A stretch of DNA of 64,000 nt from Pseudobacteriovorax antillogorgiicola (GCF_900177345.1 NZ_FWZT01000002.1:421326-485325), one strand, 5' to 3'. Numbered from the stretch's first letter, positions 34,450 through 43,943 are shown. Numbers and translations: made by a program. The notes: generated by a model from the letters alone, not told the origin.

Positions 34450-35292
34450 ATGCAGAAAGATAGACACCACAAACCAAAACCGGTCTTGCTTCTGGCCCTG
34501 CTTATTTCCGGAGTTTTGCACTCGCTCGTCCTACTGATTGATTATCAGCTAGAGTCAATGGAACCGAAAAAAGACCAATTGGCTGCTGATTCCAAAGTCA
34601 AAATTAAAATTATCCGCAACAAAAGTATCGTCGAAGCTCCTCTGGAAGAAACCGCTCCTCCTACTCAGGATGCCTATTTAGGCAAACAGAACCATCGCAC
34701 CAATCAGGAAACGAGAATCATCCCAAAAAATACCCAGAAGGGTTTAGAAGCCAGCCCAAGGGCTAATAAGGGCAGCCCAGATCAGAAAAAGGATGGTGGC
34801 AAGATTATGCCTGAGGGCTATGGGGCTTTACTTCCTAGTGGCACAGAGATGGCCGGCTACAACGACTTTATTCCCGATGACAACCTGCCCGTAGGCGAGG
34901 TGCTCGATGTCAATACCACGGAATATCAATACATTGGCTACGTCACGGCCCTGCGAAAATCAGTGGAGCTGGCCTTCTATAGCCCCTTGTCATCTTTGAA
35001 GGATGAGCCGCATATTCGAGAAAAGATCAAAAGTGGAGCCAAGATTCGCTTTTCTGGCCGATCTGTGGCTCAGTTGACCATCGAAAAAAGTGGCCTTCTT
35101 TCTGAGGTAACCATTGTGGAATCAGCTGGTGATAAGAAAATCGACGATGCCTGGGTCAAAATTCTAAACCTGGCTGCTCCATTTCCACCACTACCCAAGC
35201 ATTTTGATGAAAACAAGTTTGTCATCAACTACTCCCTTTACTATGACTATGTTATCCGCGAAGAACAGAAGATGAGACGCTATCGATTTTGA
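34450..35292 (+). CDS. tonB: Energy transducer TonB
   Basis: One N-terminal membrane helix (VLLLALLISGVLHSLVLLI) is followed by a charged, Pro-containing linker and a TonB C-terminal domain. That domain has GRSVAQLTIEKSGLLSEVTIVESAGDKKID in part, then LNLAAPFPPLPKHF. TonB couples the inner-membrane proton motive force to outer-membrane receptors. The start at ATG 34450 puts the helix at residues 11-33; its ribosome binding site is weak. No exbB/exbD is adjacent. The stop overlaps the terminator stem. Confidence 0.82.
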   Translation: MQKDRHHKPKPVLLLALLISGVLHSLVLLIDYQLESMEPKKDQLAADSKVKIKIIRNKSIVEAPLEETAPPTQDAYLGKQNHRTNQETRIIPKNTQKGLEASPRANKGSPDQKKDGGKIMPEGYGALLPSGTEMAGYNDFIPDDNLPVGEVLDVNTTEYQYIGYVTALRKSVELAFYSPLSSLKDEPHIREKIKSGAKIRFSGRSVAQLTIEKSGLLSEVTIVESAGDKKIDDAWVKILNLAAPFPPLPKHFDENKFVINYSLYYDYVIREEQKMRRYRF

Positions 35293-35319
35293 AATCGGGC
35301 AGACTGCACCGATTTTTTT
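35292..35319 (+). terminator. Intrinsic terminator of tonB
   Basis: AAATCGG (35292-35298) pairs with CCGATTT (35309-35315), followed by a run of seven T (35313-35319). It begins on the last base of the tonB stop codon. Confidence 0.85.
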
Positions 35320-35352
35320 CTTATGGAAGTGTACTAGCTCGTTTTAAAGGCC

Positions 35353-35757
35353 TTAATCAAGAAATCGCTGCCTCTGTGTTGGAGACGGCAGTTCACAAGC
35401 GTCTTTGCGGCCAAAGAGAAATCGATTTTTAGCGATCAGAGAATAGACAAGGTCACCAAGTACGCTGGGGACTAGGCCCATGGCAGCCGAGACCAGAGGC
35501 CATGGAAACTGAGGTAGCTGAGCCACGATGCTTTCAATGGCTGAAAACTTTTTCTTGAGCATACCATCCGAGTCTTTCACCACAAGGCTATCGAGCTTGC
35601 GGTAGTCTTCAGGAAGGCTCGCTTGTGCGGTCTGGCCTTGTAGGGGGGCAAATAGGAAGTGATCCGAACGATCGATCCTGAGAATAACTCTTACAGAATG
35701 ACTACAAAACCCACACTCACCATCATAAAAAATTATCGGCTGATTATTCTTATTCAA
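35353..35757 (-). CDS. DCC-family thiol-disulfide oxidoreductase-like protein (DUF393)
   Basis: A 134-aa DUF393 protein with the signature FYDGECGFCS near the N-terminus, a CxxC redox-like motif that names the DCC family, and the typical middle part ending in YSLIAKNRFLFGR. The biochemical role is unproven. The start appears to be TTG 35757 since no ATG precedes the motif. It lies only nine bases after the stop of the cytochrome-like gene, so the two are probably one transcript. Confidence 0.8.
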   Translation of the reverse strand: MNKNNQPIIFYDGECGFCSHSVRVILRIDRSDHFLFAPLQGQTAQASLPEDYRKLDSLVVKDSDGMLKKKFSAIESIVAQLPQFPWPLVSAAMGLVPSVLGDLVYSLIAKNRFLFGRKDACELPSPTQRQRFLD

Positions 35758-35766
35758 TTCCTAGCT

Positions 35767-37098
35767 CTAGAAACCAATGTTCTCGGTGATCGGCTCACGC
35801 TTACACCCTGCCTTAGAAGGGTCCTGGCAGCAAGCTCTGATTTGATTTACCTGCTCTTGATACCGATCTTGCCACTCCTGTGCCGTCAGCAGGGCGCTAG
35901 GGGGCGGCATCCAATGGGAATCTGGAAATTGATAAAAGCTGGCAAGTACTCCTTTGATGCTCTTCAATCCCACCGAGTAATCCAAGAAGGACTCGCAACT
36001 AAAACGATCGCCAACACGATGGCAGGATGTGCAGAGGTTGCCGCCCTCAACCGTGACGGCTTGGGTTGAAGGCCAGTCGGCAAACTCCTTCCCGACAATC
36101 CTGTATGGGGTATCGGGTGCCTTTGGAACTTGTCCCGAACCGGCTACATAGGGGCTGTGGATAAAGGGGTCGCTATCATGGCACTGGTGGCAATAGCGTT
36201 GGGCTGTCTCCGCGGGGGGAAGCCAAAAATCCTTCACGTTCGGGCTATCATCTGGGGTGCTGGTGGGAAGCTCGTGAGGCGGTGGAACGCGCCGCCCATC
36301 ACGGGCGATTCCGACATCTTCAGGCATCTGGAAAAAGCAGGTTGCCCCTGTGGATTTCCTGTGGATGATAATGGAAACATCATCAAATAATGGGTCGTTG
36401 GGGTCGCGTAGCTTATAGCGACGGCAGATGATTACACCTACAGCATCAGGGTCTTCAAAGGTAATTTTCTGAATCCTACTATAGGGGACGCACTGTCCTT
36501 CGGCCCGGTCCTGATAATCCAACATCGCTGGTCGATCACATTGGAGGCCTGGTGGATAGGTACTCGGCTCTTGGCCTTGAACTGTGACTCTAAGCGTTTC
36601 TCCGTCGAGACAGTTTATCGGTGGAATATAGGCAATCTCCTCAGCACAGCGCCGTGCGTAGTTAACTATCGGTGGTGCACCGTCTAGGCTGGCAAAAGGG
36701 TTGCTGGCGCTGATGGCTAGTTTTTCCTTGTGTAGGAGCCTTCCATTTTGGGTCATGCAAAGAAAAAGGCTTTTTTGGTCCTTAAAAGGAATGGTGCTTG
36801 CGATTCTATGGGAGATAGAACCCGGTGTTACTAGTACTCCTTGAAACTCCGCCGGATGCTGCTCACAATCAAGTTCTTGTGTTCCGTATCGTATCAGATA
36901 AGGCTGACCTGGCTCCAGCCAGCCAACGCTGTCTCCGATCCGAATCCATAGAGTGTTGTCGTGAGATTGCGCTCTGATCTGGACGCTAGGTTGCAACACC
37001 GGAGCAGCTGGTTGCGCCTTCTCCTGATCGACTGTTTTGCAGACGCTGACAAAAGTAATCAGTACACATACAACTAAGGTGGAAGCGATTTGTCTCAA
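35767..37098 (-). CDS. Dihaem c-type cytochrome-like lipoprotein
   Basis: A leader ending in FVSVC suggests a lipoprotein. The N-terminal 250 residues are beta-rich with scattered Cys (IVNYARRCAEEIAY, LQCDRPAML). Two c-haem motifs follow: RYCHQCHDSD and LCTSCHRVG (CxxCH), with WMPP-type residues (SHWMPPPSA) that could give a Met ligand. It is probably a periplasmic-side electron carrier or a haem-containing sensor. The start is a TTG at 37098 with AGGAG about 12 bases away. It precedes the DCC-family gene by nine bases. Confidence 0.7.
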   Translation of the reverse strand: MRQIASTLVVCVLITFVSVCKTVDQEKAQPAAPVLQPSVQIRAQSHDNTLWIRIGDSVGWLEPGQPYLIRYGTQELDCEQHPAEFQGVLVTPGSISHRIASTIPFKDQKSLFLCMTQNGRLLHKEKLAISASNPFASLDGAPPIVNYARRCAEEIAYIPPINCLDGETLRVTVQGQEPSTYPPGLQCDRPAMLDYQDRAEGQCVPYSRIQKITFEDPDAVGVIICRRYKLRDPNDPLFDDVSIIIHRKSTGATCFFQMPEDVGIARDGRRVPPPHELPTSTPDDSPNVKDFWLPPAETAQRYCHQCHDSDPFIHSPYVAGSGQVPKAPDTPYRIVGKEFADWPSTQAVTVEGGNLCTSCHRVGDRFSCESFLDYSVGLKSIKGVLASFYQFPDSHWMPPPSALLTAQEWQDRYQEQVNQIRACCQDPSKAGCKREPITENIGF

Positions 37099-37237
37099 TG
37101 GGTGGGAGTCTCCTGATTTGATCTGCCCTTATAAATATTGTAGAGCTTGTCTAGGGAGACTGCTACGGCAGGCCTAGAAAAAGTGCTAGAATGATCCCTG
37201 GCTCGTGACAATCGGCTCAGTAGAGGAATAGATTCGG

Positions 37238-38947
37238 ATGGGTGAAACGATATTAAAGTTGGAAGATGTGGCTGTCTCGTTCCGTTCGGGGAAGACTGAG
37301 AAGGAGCTGGTCCAAGGTGTGAGCTTCTCTATCGAGCAGGGGCAAACGTTTGCCCTGGTAGGCGAGTCTGGGTCTGGTAAGAGTATTACATCGCTAGCGA
37401 TTATAGGGCTGTTGCCATCGATGGCTCAGGTCAGTCAGGGAAAAATATTTCTCGGTCAGCAAGACTTGAGCCGCCTGGATGAGCGTCGCTTGCAACAGAT
37501 TCGAGGTCAGCAAATCGCTATGATCTTTCAGGAACCCATGACCAGCTTGAACCCACTCAGCAGGGTGGGGCGGCAAATTATGGAACCAATGCTAGTTCAC
37601 TGCCTCCACGACAAGAAGGAAAGTCGAGAGAAAGCTCTTTATCTGCTTGATAAAGTTGGTATTCCCAACCCCCATGAGAGTTTTAACAAATATCCTCACG
37701 AACTCTCGGGAGGTCAGCAGCAAAGAGTCATGATCGCGATGGCTTTGTCGTGCAATCCAAGGCTTTTGATTGCTGATGAACCGACGACTGCTCTCGATGT
37801 TACGGTGCAGAGGCAGGTACTCGAACTTATCCGATCGTTGCAAGACGAGTTTAGTATGAGCTTGCTCTTCATCACCCATGATCTTGGAGTTGTTGCTGAA
37901 GTTGCCGACCACGTAGGTGTGATGTATCAAGGCAAGCTGGAAGAGGTCAACGGGATGACCGAGCTGTTCCAAAGGCCTCGCTCTGCCTATACCAAGGGCT
38001 TGATTGCATGTCGACCGCCTCTGGACTTTAAGCCTAGGCGTCTGGCGACCCTTGATGATTTTCTGCAGCAGCGCAAGATCGAAGTGCTTAGTGAGCAAGT
38101 TCCCCATTCTGATAGTTCAATCATCTTGGAGCTAAAAGACATCAGCAAATCATTTGCTGGCTCAGGTATTCTACCTTGGCAAAAGAAAAAGGCATTCAAG
38201 GCTGTTGACAGTGTCAGCCTGAAGGTAGCTCGTGGCTTGACCCTTGGGATTGTTGGAGAATCAGGCTGTGGGAAGACGACGCTAGCGCGGACGATGATTC
38301 GGCTCTTGACCCCCGATGCTGGTCAAATCCTTTTGGAGGGTCAGGACATTGGGTTCAAACCCCAACGAGACTTGGTCGATATTCGACGGAAAATGCAGTA
38401 TATCTTTCAGAATCCCTACGGAGCCTTGAATCCAAAGATGACGGTCGAGGACATCATGCTGGAGCCTATGAAAATTCATAACTATGGTGGCTCTCTTGCT
38501 GAGCGCCTGGATAAAGTGAAACATCTAATTGAGAGAGTCGGCCTAGATGCAACAATGCTGCAGAGATTTCCCCATGAGTTTTCTGGGGGGCAAAGACAAC
38601 GGATATGTATCGCAAGAGTTTTGAGCCTCGACCCAGAGCTTATTATCTGTGATGAGTCGGTTTCCGCTTTAGATGTGTCTGTGCAGGCGCAGATTCTCAA
38701 CCTTCTCCAAGATCTTCAAGAAGAAAAAGGGCTCACCTATATCTTTATCTCTCATGACTTGAGCGTGGTGAAATACTTCTCAGATCAAGTAGCTGTTATG
38801 TATCAGGGTAGGATTATCGAGAATGCCCGTGCAGATGAGATTTACAATCATCCACAGCAGGCATTTACCCAGGAGCTGCTATCAGCTATTCCTAAAGACT
38901 TTCCAGTAGGTACTGATGATGTGTTAAATGAGATTTATATTCGTTAA
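37238..38947 (+). CDS. ABC transporter ATPase, fused tandem (dipeptide/oligopeptide type)
   Basis: Two complete ATP-binding cassettes are fused in 569 aa. Cassette 1 has VGESGSGKS, the Q-loop IFQEPMTSLNP, LSGGQQQR and LLIADEPTTALD. Cassette 2 has VGESGCGKT, IFQNPYGALNP, FSGGQRQR and LIICDESVSALD. The Q-loop sequence and the fusion match DppD/DppF-like or YejF/GsiA ATPases of peptide uptake systems. No permease or binding protein gene is in the window beside it, so its partners lie elsewhere. AGAGG lies 10 bases before the ATG. Confidence 0.92.
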   Translation: MGETILKLEDVAVSFRSGKTEKELVQGVSFSIEQGQTFALVGESGSGKSITSLAIIGLLPSMAQVSQGKIFLGQQDLSRLDERRLQQIRGQQIAMIFQEPMTSLNPLSRVGRQIMEPMLVHCLHDKKESREKALYLLDKVGIPNPHESFNKYPHELSGGQQQRVMIAMALSCNPRLLIADEPTTALDVTVQRQVLELIRSLQDEFSMSLLFITHDLGVVAEVADHVGVMYQGKLEEVNGMTELFQRPRSAYTKGLIACRPPLDFKPRRLATLDDFLQQRKIEVLSEQVPHSDSSIILELKDISKSFAGSGILPWQKKKAFKAVDSVSLKVARGLTLGIVGESGCGKTTLARTMIRLLTPDAGQILLEGQDIGFKPQRDLVDIRRKMQYIFQNPYGALNPKMTVEDIMLEPMKIHNYGGSLAERLDKVKHLIERVGLDATMLQRFPHEFSGGQRQRICIARVLSLDPELIICDESVSALDVSVQAQILNLLQDLQEEKGLTYIFISHDLSVVKYFSDQVAVMYQGRIIENARADEIYNHPQQAFTQELLSAIPKDFPVGTDDVLNEIYIR

Positions 38948-38977
38948 TTGGTCTGGCCAGGTATATGTTCCAAGGTC

Positions 38978-39421
38978 TCACTGCTTCTTGTGCAGATCGT
39001 TTCCAATAGAAATCAGGTACTCCACAACTTTCTCGGTGCCCAAAGATTTGAGAACAAAACCAGTCACATTGGGTGACCACTGATGGGACTGAAACCCTTT
39101 GGCAACAGAGCCTACGAGCAAAATAGGGAGGCTTTGTTCTTGCTCATATATGACTTGGCTGATTTTTAAGGCTGTTTCAAATCCTAGGTCGCAATCAATA
39201 ACAGCAACGTCGAAATCTTCGTGATCGACCTGCTTCTTGCGATCAAATAGTTGCCATGAATAATTCAGACACCATCTCAGGCAGGTCCTCTGCAGCTTGA
39301 TTGCGTAGGGGAGGTTACCAGTGAAAAGAATGACCTCCACATTGGCGAGCACAGCGACACGCTCGCGGCGGACCTCAGGAAAAATGAGTTCCAGGGTTGC
39401 TTCATTCTTACCAATGGTCAT
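38978..39421 (-). CDS. Degenerate receiver-like protein
   Basis: A 147-aa protein with a receiver-like alternation of strands and helices. VAVIDCDLG places an Asp at the phospho-acceptor position and FVLKSLG a Lys at the end, but the usual acidic pair in strand 1 is lost (VILFTGN). It may be a pseudo-receiver. I start at ATG 39421, which has GGAAGG five bases upstream; a GTG further up adds 12 residues. It converges with the ABC ATPase gene. Confidence 0.6.
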   Translation of the reverse strand: MTIGKNEATLELIFPEVRRERVAVLANVEVILFTGNLPYAIKLQRTCLRWCLNYSWQLFDRKKQVDHEDFDVAVIDCDLGFETALKISQVIYEQEQSLPILLVGSVAKGFQSHQWSPNVTGFVLKSLGTEKVVEYLISIGNDLHKKQ

Positions 39422-39514
39422 GATGCCCTTCCTTTTCTTTTCAGACCTTTGCCCCACTTCCTATCGGAACGTTCCCGAGGGAGGCAGGAGTCTTCTCCTA
39501 GCTCGACCAAAATC

Positions 39515-39928
39515 TTACGAAAAATTAAACCCTTCCATCCATACCGGAATGTTTTCTAAATAGCTTGCCTTGTGCAGGCTCTGAAACTGCTGCAAAGTCC
39601 ATTCCTCACGATCTATTAATACTGACTCATGAGCCATAAAAATTTGATAAGAACAGTCTTGAATGGTCTTGGCGATGCGATGGTATTCATCACCCTCAAA
39701 ATAGATAATCGCAGACTCTTCCTTGGGAGACAAGTTGCGAAAAAGGGATAGTTTGGCTACCTTGCCGCGGCAGGCTCTGAGCGCTGGATAGGCCTGACCT
39801 TTGACGAAGAAAGCTCCAAAATCAGAGAGATCAAAGGTTTCGTGAAATTTAGTCAAGATGGTGGAACCTGCTACCAGGCTGAGAACCTCTGAGTCCCTTA
39901 GGGTTCCATAAAATGCATAGTTGCTCAT
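39515..39928 (-). CDS. Gamma-glutamylcyclotransferase-like protein
   Basis: The N-terminus YAFYGTLRDSEVL is the conserved GGCT/AIG2 motif [YFx]YGTLR. A later acid lies in IIYFEGDEYH, consistent with the catalytic Glu. Family members release 5-oxoproline from gamma-glutamyl compounds, but many small homologues have other or unknown substrates. The length of 137 aa is normal. It is divergent from the racemase, with 23 bases between the starts. Confidence 0.8.
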   Translation of the reverse strand: MSNYAFYGTLRDSEVLSLVAGSTILTKFHETFDLSDFGAFFVKGQAYPALRACRGKVAKLSLFRNLSPKEESAIIYFEGDEYHRIAKTIQDCSYQIFMAHESVLIDREEWTLQQFQSLHKASYLENIPVWMEGFNFS

Positions 39929-39951
39929 TTTGACACCAAAGAAAGGGATTT

Positions 39952-40647
39952 ATGTTGCCCATCCTGGGAATTATCGGTGGGGTGAGTTATCATTCAACCA
40001 TCCACTACTATAAAAGAATCAACGAAGCTTATGGAAAAGCTAAAGGCGGCCATTCTTCGGCACCAATCATGATAGACTCCCTTGACTTTTCAATTGTGGA
40101 GCGTTGTCGTCTGGCAGGAAAGTGGCAGGAACTCGCAAACTCCGTTTTGTCTGCTGCGCTGCGTCTCGAACGGGTTGGCTGCCAGGCAATCATGGTTGCA
40201 AGCAATACCTTACATAAATTCGCACCCCTATTAGAGAGTAGGCTAGGAATACCCCTGCTTCATATCGGCGACGGAATCGCCTTTGAGTTGAATCAGCGCC
40301 AAAAACAAAAGGTACTGCTTCTGGGTACCAAGTTAACCATGGATGAGCCTTTTTTGCGGCAGCGCGTTGAATCTAAGTTTGAGGGGAGTATCCTATGCCC
40401 CGACCCTGAAGAGAAGCTTGAGCTGAGTCGCATCATTTACGAAGAGCTGACTCAGGGTATGATCAAAGAGTCTTCGAAAGCCTTCTACGAAGCCATTTGC
40501 AGCAAGTATCAAGAATTGGGTGTCGATGGGATACTCATGTCGTGCACCGAGATTGGCCTTCTTATTCCCGCAGACGAAGATCGGTTTCTCGATTCCTTGG
40601 AAGCCCATGTGAGTGCTGGAGTCGAATTCCTTCTTGTGTCAGAATAG
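39952..40647 (+). CDS. Aspartate/glutamate racemase family protein
   Basis: The fold begins LPILGIIGGVSYHST, with MVASNTLHK at the first catalytic position and GILMSCTEIGLL at the second, where Cys is kept. The first position is normally Cys (or Thr in the YgeA group) before Asn-Thr; here it is Ser. So it is probably a broad-specificity amino-acid racemase or a family member acting on another substrate, not a two-Cys aspartate racemase. AAGGGA precedes the ATG. Confidence 0.85.
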   Translation: MLPILGIIGGVSYHSTIHYYKRINEAYGKAKGGHSSAPIMIDSLDFSIVERCRLAGKWQELANSVLSAALRLERVGCQAIMVASNTLHKFAPLLESRLGIPLLHIGDGIAFELNQRQKQKVLLLGTKLTMDEPFLRQRVESKFEGSILCPDPEEKLELSRIIYEELTQGMIKESSKAFYEAICSKYQELGVDGILMSCTEIGLLIPADEDRFLDSLEAHVSAGVEFLLVSE

Positions 40648-40675
40648 AGTCCGAGGAATGTGCAGCGGAGCAGAC

Positions 40676-41632
40676 ATGGCAACACAGATTAACATTAGCG
40701 AGTTTGCTCTCGATTATATGACCAAACTTAGTGAGGTCTTAGATCAGGAGATACTCCGCTATTATAGTGATATTGTTGAGACAGTTGAAGATGGCGATGA
40801 CTCTCAGCAAGATGCCGAGCGCTTGAGGCTCATTATCTTGGATCAGATCTGTAGCCGGTCCGAAGATACCGATAGACTCGATCGTATTGTAAGCAATAAG
40901 AGTGGCAAATCGGAGTTTCTCGATCGTTTAAAACAGGACTGGGAGCGTTTGCCCCACCGCTTGGTGGCCAAGCACTGGCACCTCGTTCGGCAAGTCGCAG
41001 CAACCTATCATATCGACGTAAAATACGATAATGATCAAGAGTTTAACGATATTGTTGGGGTTGCCCAAGAAGTTCTTTATCAGTCAGCAAAAAAGTATAT
41101 GCGAAGGCCCAGGGGAGACTTCAAATCCTTCGTATGGCCTATACTGAGGCAGAAAATTAAAGAGGAGCAGGGTCGCAAGCATCCGGTGCCATTCAAGATC
41201 CGAAAAAAGCTCCGCGCTCTGGGAGATCTCAGAGAGGCCTACAGCTATCGAACTGACGTCACGTTAACCAAGGACGTAGTACGGGACGCGTTACAGCTGA
41301 GCGAGCAGGAGTTGGATGAACTGCTATCGATTGAGGCTGTTTGGGGCAATGGTGCCGAAATTGAATCTGATGTTGTGATTGAAGATATTGAAGAACCTGA
41401 TCTATCTCCCAATGCCCTCGCTATATTGGTAAGTATAGAAAACGAAGCCTTGCTCAAAGAGGCCATTGATCAGTTGAATGACAAAGAAAAAGCTTTGATT
41501 CATGGGCTCTATTTTCAAGATCACTCCGCCAGAGAGCTTGCTGAGACACTCGATATACCTCTCAATGTTCTTAAGAAAAATCATAAGAAAGCTCTGAAAC
41601 GGCTCCGGCAGATTGTCGATGGCGAGAGCTAA
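40676..41632 (+). CDS. Sigma-70 family RNA polymerase sigma factor
   Basis: The ATG at 40676 has GCGGAG at good spacing. Residues about 90-170 match region 2 (HLVRQVAATYHI, DIVGVAQEVLYQSAKKYM). Residues about 250-318 form region 4 (LNDKEKALIHGLYFQDHSARELAETLDIPLNVLKK), ending in a recognition helix (VLKKNHKKALKRLRQ). The middle resembles region 3 (DLREAYSYR). It is a compact non-ECF factor with an extended N-terminus. The promoter class cannot be predicted. A possible RNA region lies directly downstream. Confidence 0.85.
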   Translation: MATQINISEFALDYMTKLSEVLDQEILRYYSDIVETVEDGDDSQQDAERLRLIILDQICSRSEDTDRLDRIVSNKSGKSEFLDRLKQDWERLPHRLVAKHWHLVRQVAATYHIDVKYDNDQEFNDIVGVAQEVLYQSAKKYMRRPRGDFKSFVWPILRQKIKEEQGRKHPVPFKIRKKLRALGDLREAYSYRTDVTLTKDVVRDALQLSEQELDELLSIEAVWGNGAEIESDVVIEDIEEPDLSPNALAILVSIENEALLKEAIDQLNDKEKALIHGLYFQDHSARELAETLDIPLNVLKKNHKKALKRLRQIVDGES

Positions 41633-41655
41633 TCGCTCTTAGCTCAGCTGCTGTG

Positions 41656-41825
41656 GTACACTAGGGTGGGGTTGCGCCGGTCGAATCATCAAGATTGATG
41701 CAGGAGAACCGACAATTAGTTTCCAGGGAGCTGTCTTTGATCATGGTGTGCAGACCCCTAAGCAATTAGGGGAGCCTAAAGTGATCAGAGTGGCACCCAC
41801 CGTAATGGTGGGTTCCCCTAGCTAC
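41656..41825 (+). ncRNA. Candidate structured RNA upstream of the ceramidase gene
   Basis: The gap 41633-41960 (328 bases) holds no gene, but about 170 bases can fold well. A closing stem uses CTAGGG (41661-41666) and CCCTAG (41816-41821), with GTA/TAC beyond. CTTTGATCA (41735-41743) pairs with TGATCAGAG (41782-41790) over nine bases with one G-U. Inside it lies CCCCTAA-GCAA-TTAGGGG (41755-41772). A second hairpin, ACCCACC-5-GGTGGGT, spans 41795-41813. This is a branched fold typical of a riboswitch or small RNA. It fits no family I recognise. It could be a leader of the ceramidase gene or an independent RNA. Confidence 0.4.
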
Positions 41826-41960
41826 ATCTATTTGATCGGTTGCGCCCTACTGCAGGCCCGGCGATAAGCTTTAGAGATTCTTCTTTTCCTTTCCAAAGTG
41901 TCTGTTTCCAGCTAAAAAATGACTAAGATTTGTGATTTTTCAAGAACTGGGAAGATTGAT

Positions 41961-43943
41961 ATGCGCCTAGCTATTCTAGGAATGCTTCTTATAAGCTTCT
42001 TTCAAGCTGCTCATGCAGAGGCAGAGAAGAACTGCCAATACCTTGCAGGTGCTAGCGCTCATGACATTACCGGGCCAATGATCGGCACCATAATGAATGG
42101 CTACGGCAGCCCAGATCATCGGCCGCACGGAATCCATATGAGGCTCTGGTCGCGGTCTTTGGTGTTACAAGACTCCTGTACGGGACAAATTGTAAGTCTC
42201 ACTGTGAATGACTTGGGAATGATATTTTCTGACTTGAAGCAGACGATTTTAGATCGATTGGAGCAAGAAGTCCCTGGGCAATTTTCACACCGTAATCTGT
42301 TGCTGGCTGCAACCCACACCCATTCCGCTCTTGGGGGCTACTCTCATCGCACCCTTTATAATATTCCCACCCTTGGTTTTCATTCTGAGGTCTATGAGGC
42401 GATCGTCACTGGGACCGTAAAATCTATCATAGATGCCTATCATTCCATGGAGCCCAGTCGACTGTTTGTGAATCAGGGAAGGCTATCTGGAGCTGGTTTT
42501 AATCGGTCGATAGCCGCTTACAACAGCAACCCAAGTTGGGAACGTGACCTCTATTCAGCACCAGTGCCAGAGACCATGACGTTGCTCAAAGTCGTTAAAA
42601 AAAGTGGGCAGGATCTAGCCAGTTTCAATTGGTTTGCGGTTCATCCCGTATCGCTACCTTTAAGTGGTCAGATGATTAGCGGTGATAACAAGGGCTTGGC
42701 AGCATACTATTTGGAAAAATCTGTCACGCAGAAACAAGGACAAAAAGGTTATGTAGCTGGATTCCTACAGGGCAATTCAGGAGACGTGAGCCCTTATCCA
42801 ATCTCTATTGATGGCTATCAACATCAAAAGGGTTGGCAAAGGCTCGAAGATTCGGCCCAGAAACAGTTTCAAAAAGCAAAGGTTCTTCATCAAGAAGCTA
42901 GGCAGGAGCTGGCTGGGCCAATGAAAATAGTTCATACCTTTATTGATCTTCATACCTATGGGATTGATGGCCAGAACGGTGGGAAAACATGCTACGGAGC
43001 TTTAGGGTTTGCGTTTGCCGCAGGCACTGAAAATGCAAACCCTCTGGCTCTTTTTGAGGAAGGCCTACCTAAGCAAGGGGCCTCTTGGCCTCATCTCCAG
43101 CTCATGCCTGAAGATCAGTCCTGCCATGGCGAAAAAAAAATCCTGCTGCCCACAGGGCGCTTCAATCCCTCCTGGACGCCCCATGTGCTACCATTTCAGA
43201 TTATCACGATCGGCTCCTTAGCAATTATTGCTGCACCATTTGAGATTACAACCATGGCGGGACGAAGAATGAAGCGTTTACTTCGTGAATCCATAGAGTC
43301 CCTCGGGATTCGCTATACGGTCTTATCAGCGCTTGCCAACGACTATGCTCACTATGTAACGACCCCCGAGGAGTATCAAGCACAGCATTACGAGGGCGGT
43401 TCGACTCTCTTTGGAATTCGTACCCTTGAAGCCTACATAGAGATCTATCGCAAGCTCATGACTCAGCTAAAGGCTAGCGAACCATTCAGAGTTAAAAAAG
43501 GCTATGAGGCTCTACAACGGCCTTGGTTTAAGGCTGGTATCGAGCTTACACTTGACTCGAAACCGATTTACAAAAACTATGGAAGTTTGGTGGTACCCCT
43601 GATGAGTCAATACCAGCACGGAGAACCAATAACAGCTAAGTTCTGGGCTGGAGATCCTCGACATAGCCAAGCCAACAAAGGAAATTACTTTCGCATAGAG
43701 AAACAGTCCGCCACTTCAAGTGACTGGCAAGAGGTGCTAAACGATCACGATCACGAAACTCGCGTCCATTGGGAGGCTGCGGGTTTACGCCAATCCCAGA
43801 TGGTTTTGACCTGGTTAACGTCACTGTCAAGTCAGGAGGATGGAGTTTATCGCATCTGTCATCGAGGCCAAGCAAAAGGCCTCTGGTCAGGGCTTCAGCC
43901 CTACAACACTTGCAGCAAGCCGTTTGCATTGCGAAGAAAATAG
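41961..43943 (+). CDS. Neutral/alkaline ceramidase
   Basis: A signal peptide (residues 1-19, ending QAAHAEA) is followed by a neutral ceramidase domain. The nucleophile segment is GNSGDVSPY with Ser273, close to the Ser274 of the Pseudomonas enzyme. Zinc ligands are in AATHTHSALGG (His119, His121) and FAVHPVS (His228). Further zinc residues lie in APFEITTMAGRRM and ANDYAHYVTTPEEY. It cleaves ceramide into sphingosine and fatty acid outside the cell. A bacterium with no sphingolipid genes in view may use it on host or prey lipids. The chosen ATG 41961 has GGGAAG upstream. Confidence 0.9.
   Translation: MRLAILGMLLISFFQAAHAEAEKNCQYLAGASAHDITGPMIGTIMNGYGSPDHRPHGIHMRLWSRSLVLQDSCTGQIVSLTVNDLGMIFSDLKQTILDRLEQEVPGQFSHRNLLLAATHTHSALGGYSHRTLYNIPTLGFHSEVYEAIVTGTVKSIIDAYHSMEPSRLFVNQGRLSGAGFNRSIAAYNSNPSWERDLYSAPVPETMTLLKVVKKSGQDLASFNWFAVHPVSLPLSGQMISGDNKGLAAYYLEKSVTQKQGQKGYVAGFLQGNSGDVSPYPISIDGYQHQKGWQRLEDSAQKQFQKAKVLHQEARQELAGPMKIVHTFIDLHTYGIDGQNGGKTCYGALGFAFAAGTENANPLALFEEGLPKQGASWPHLQLMPEDQSCHGEKKILLPTGRFNPSWTPHVLPFQIITIGSLAIIAAPFEITTMAGRRMKRLLRESIESLGIRYTVLSALANDYAHYVTTPEEYQAQHYEGGSTLFGIRTLEAYIEIYRKLMTQLKASEPFRVKKGYEALQRPWFKAGIELTLDSKPIYKNYGSLVVPLMSQYQHGEPITAKFWAGDPRHSQANKGNYFRIEKQSATSSDWQEVLNDHDHETRVHWEAAGLRQSQMVLTWLTSLSSQEDGVYRICHRGQAKGLWSGLQPYNTCSKPFALRRK

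Noticed and set aside
41656..41825. The structured gap as 6S RNA, tmRNA or RNase P RNA
   Set aside because: I could not find the conserved sequence blocks or the long single hairpin of 6S RNA, nor tmRNA or RNase P cores. I kept it only as an unassigned candidate.
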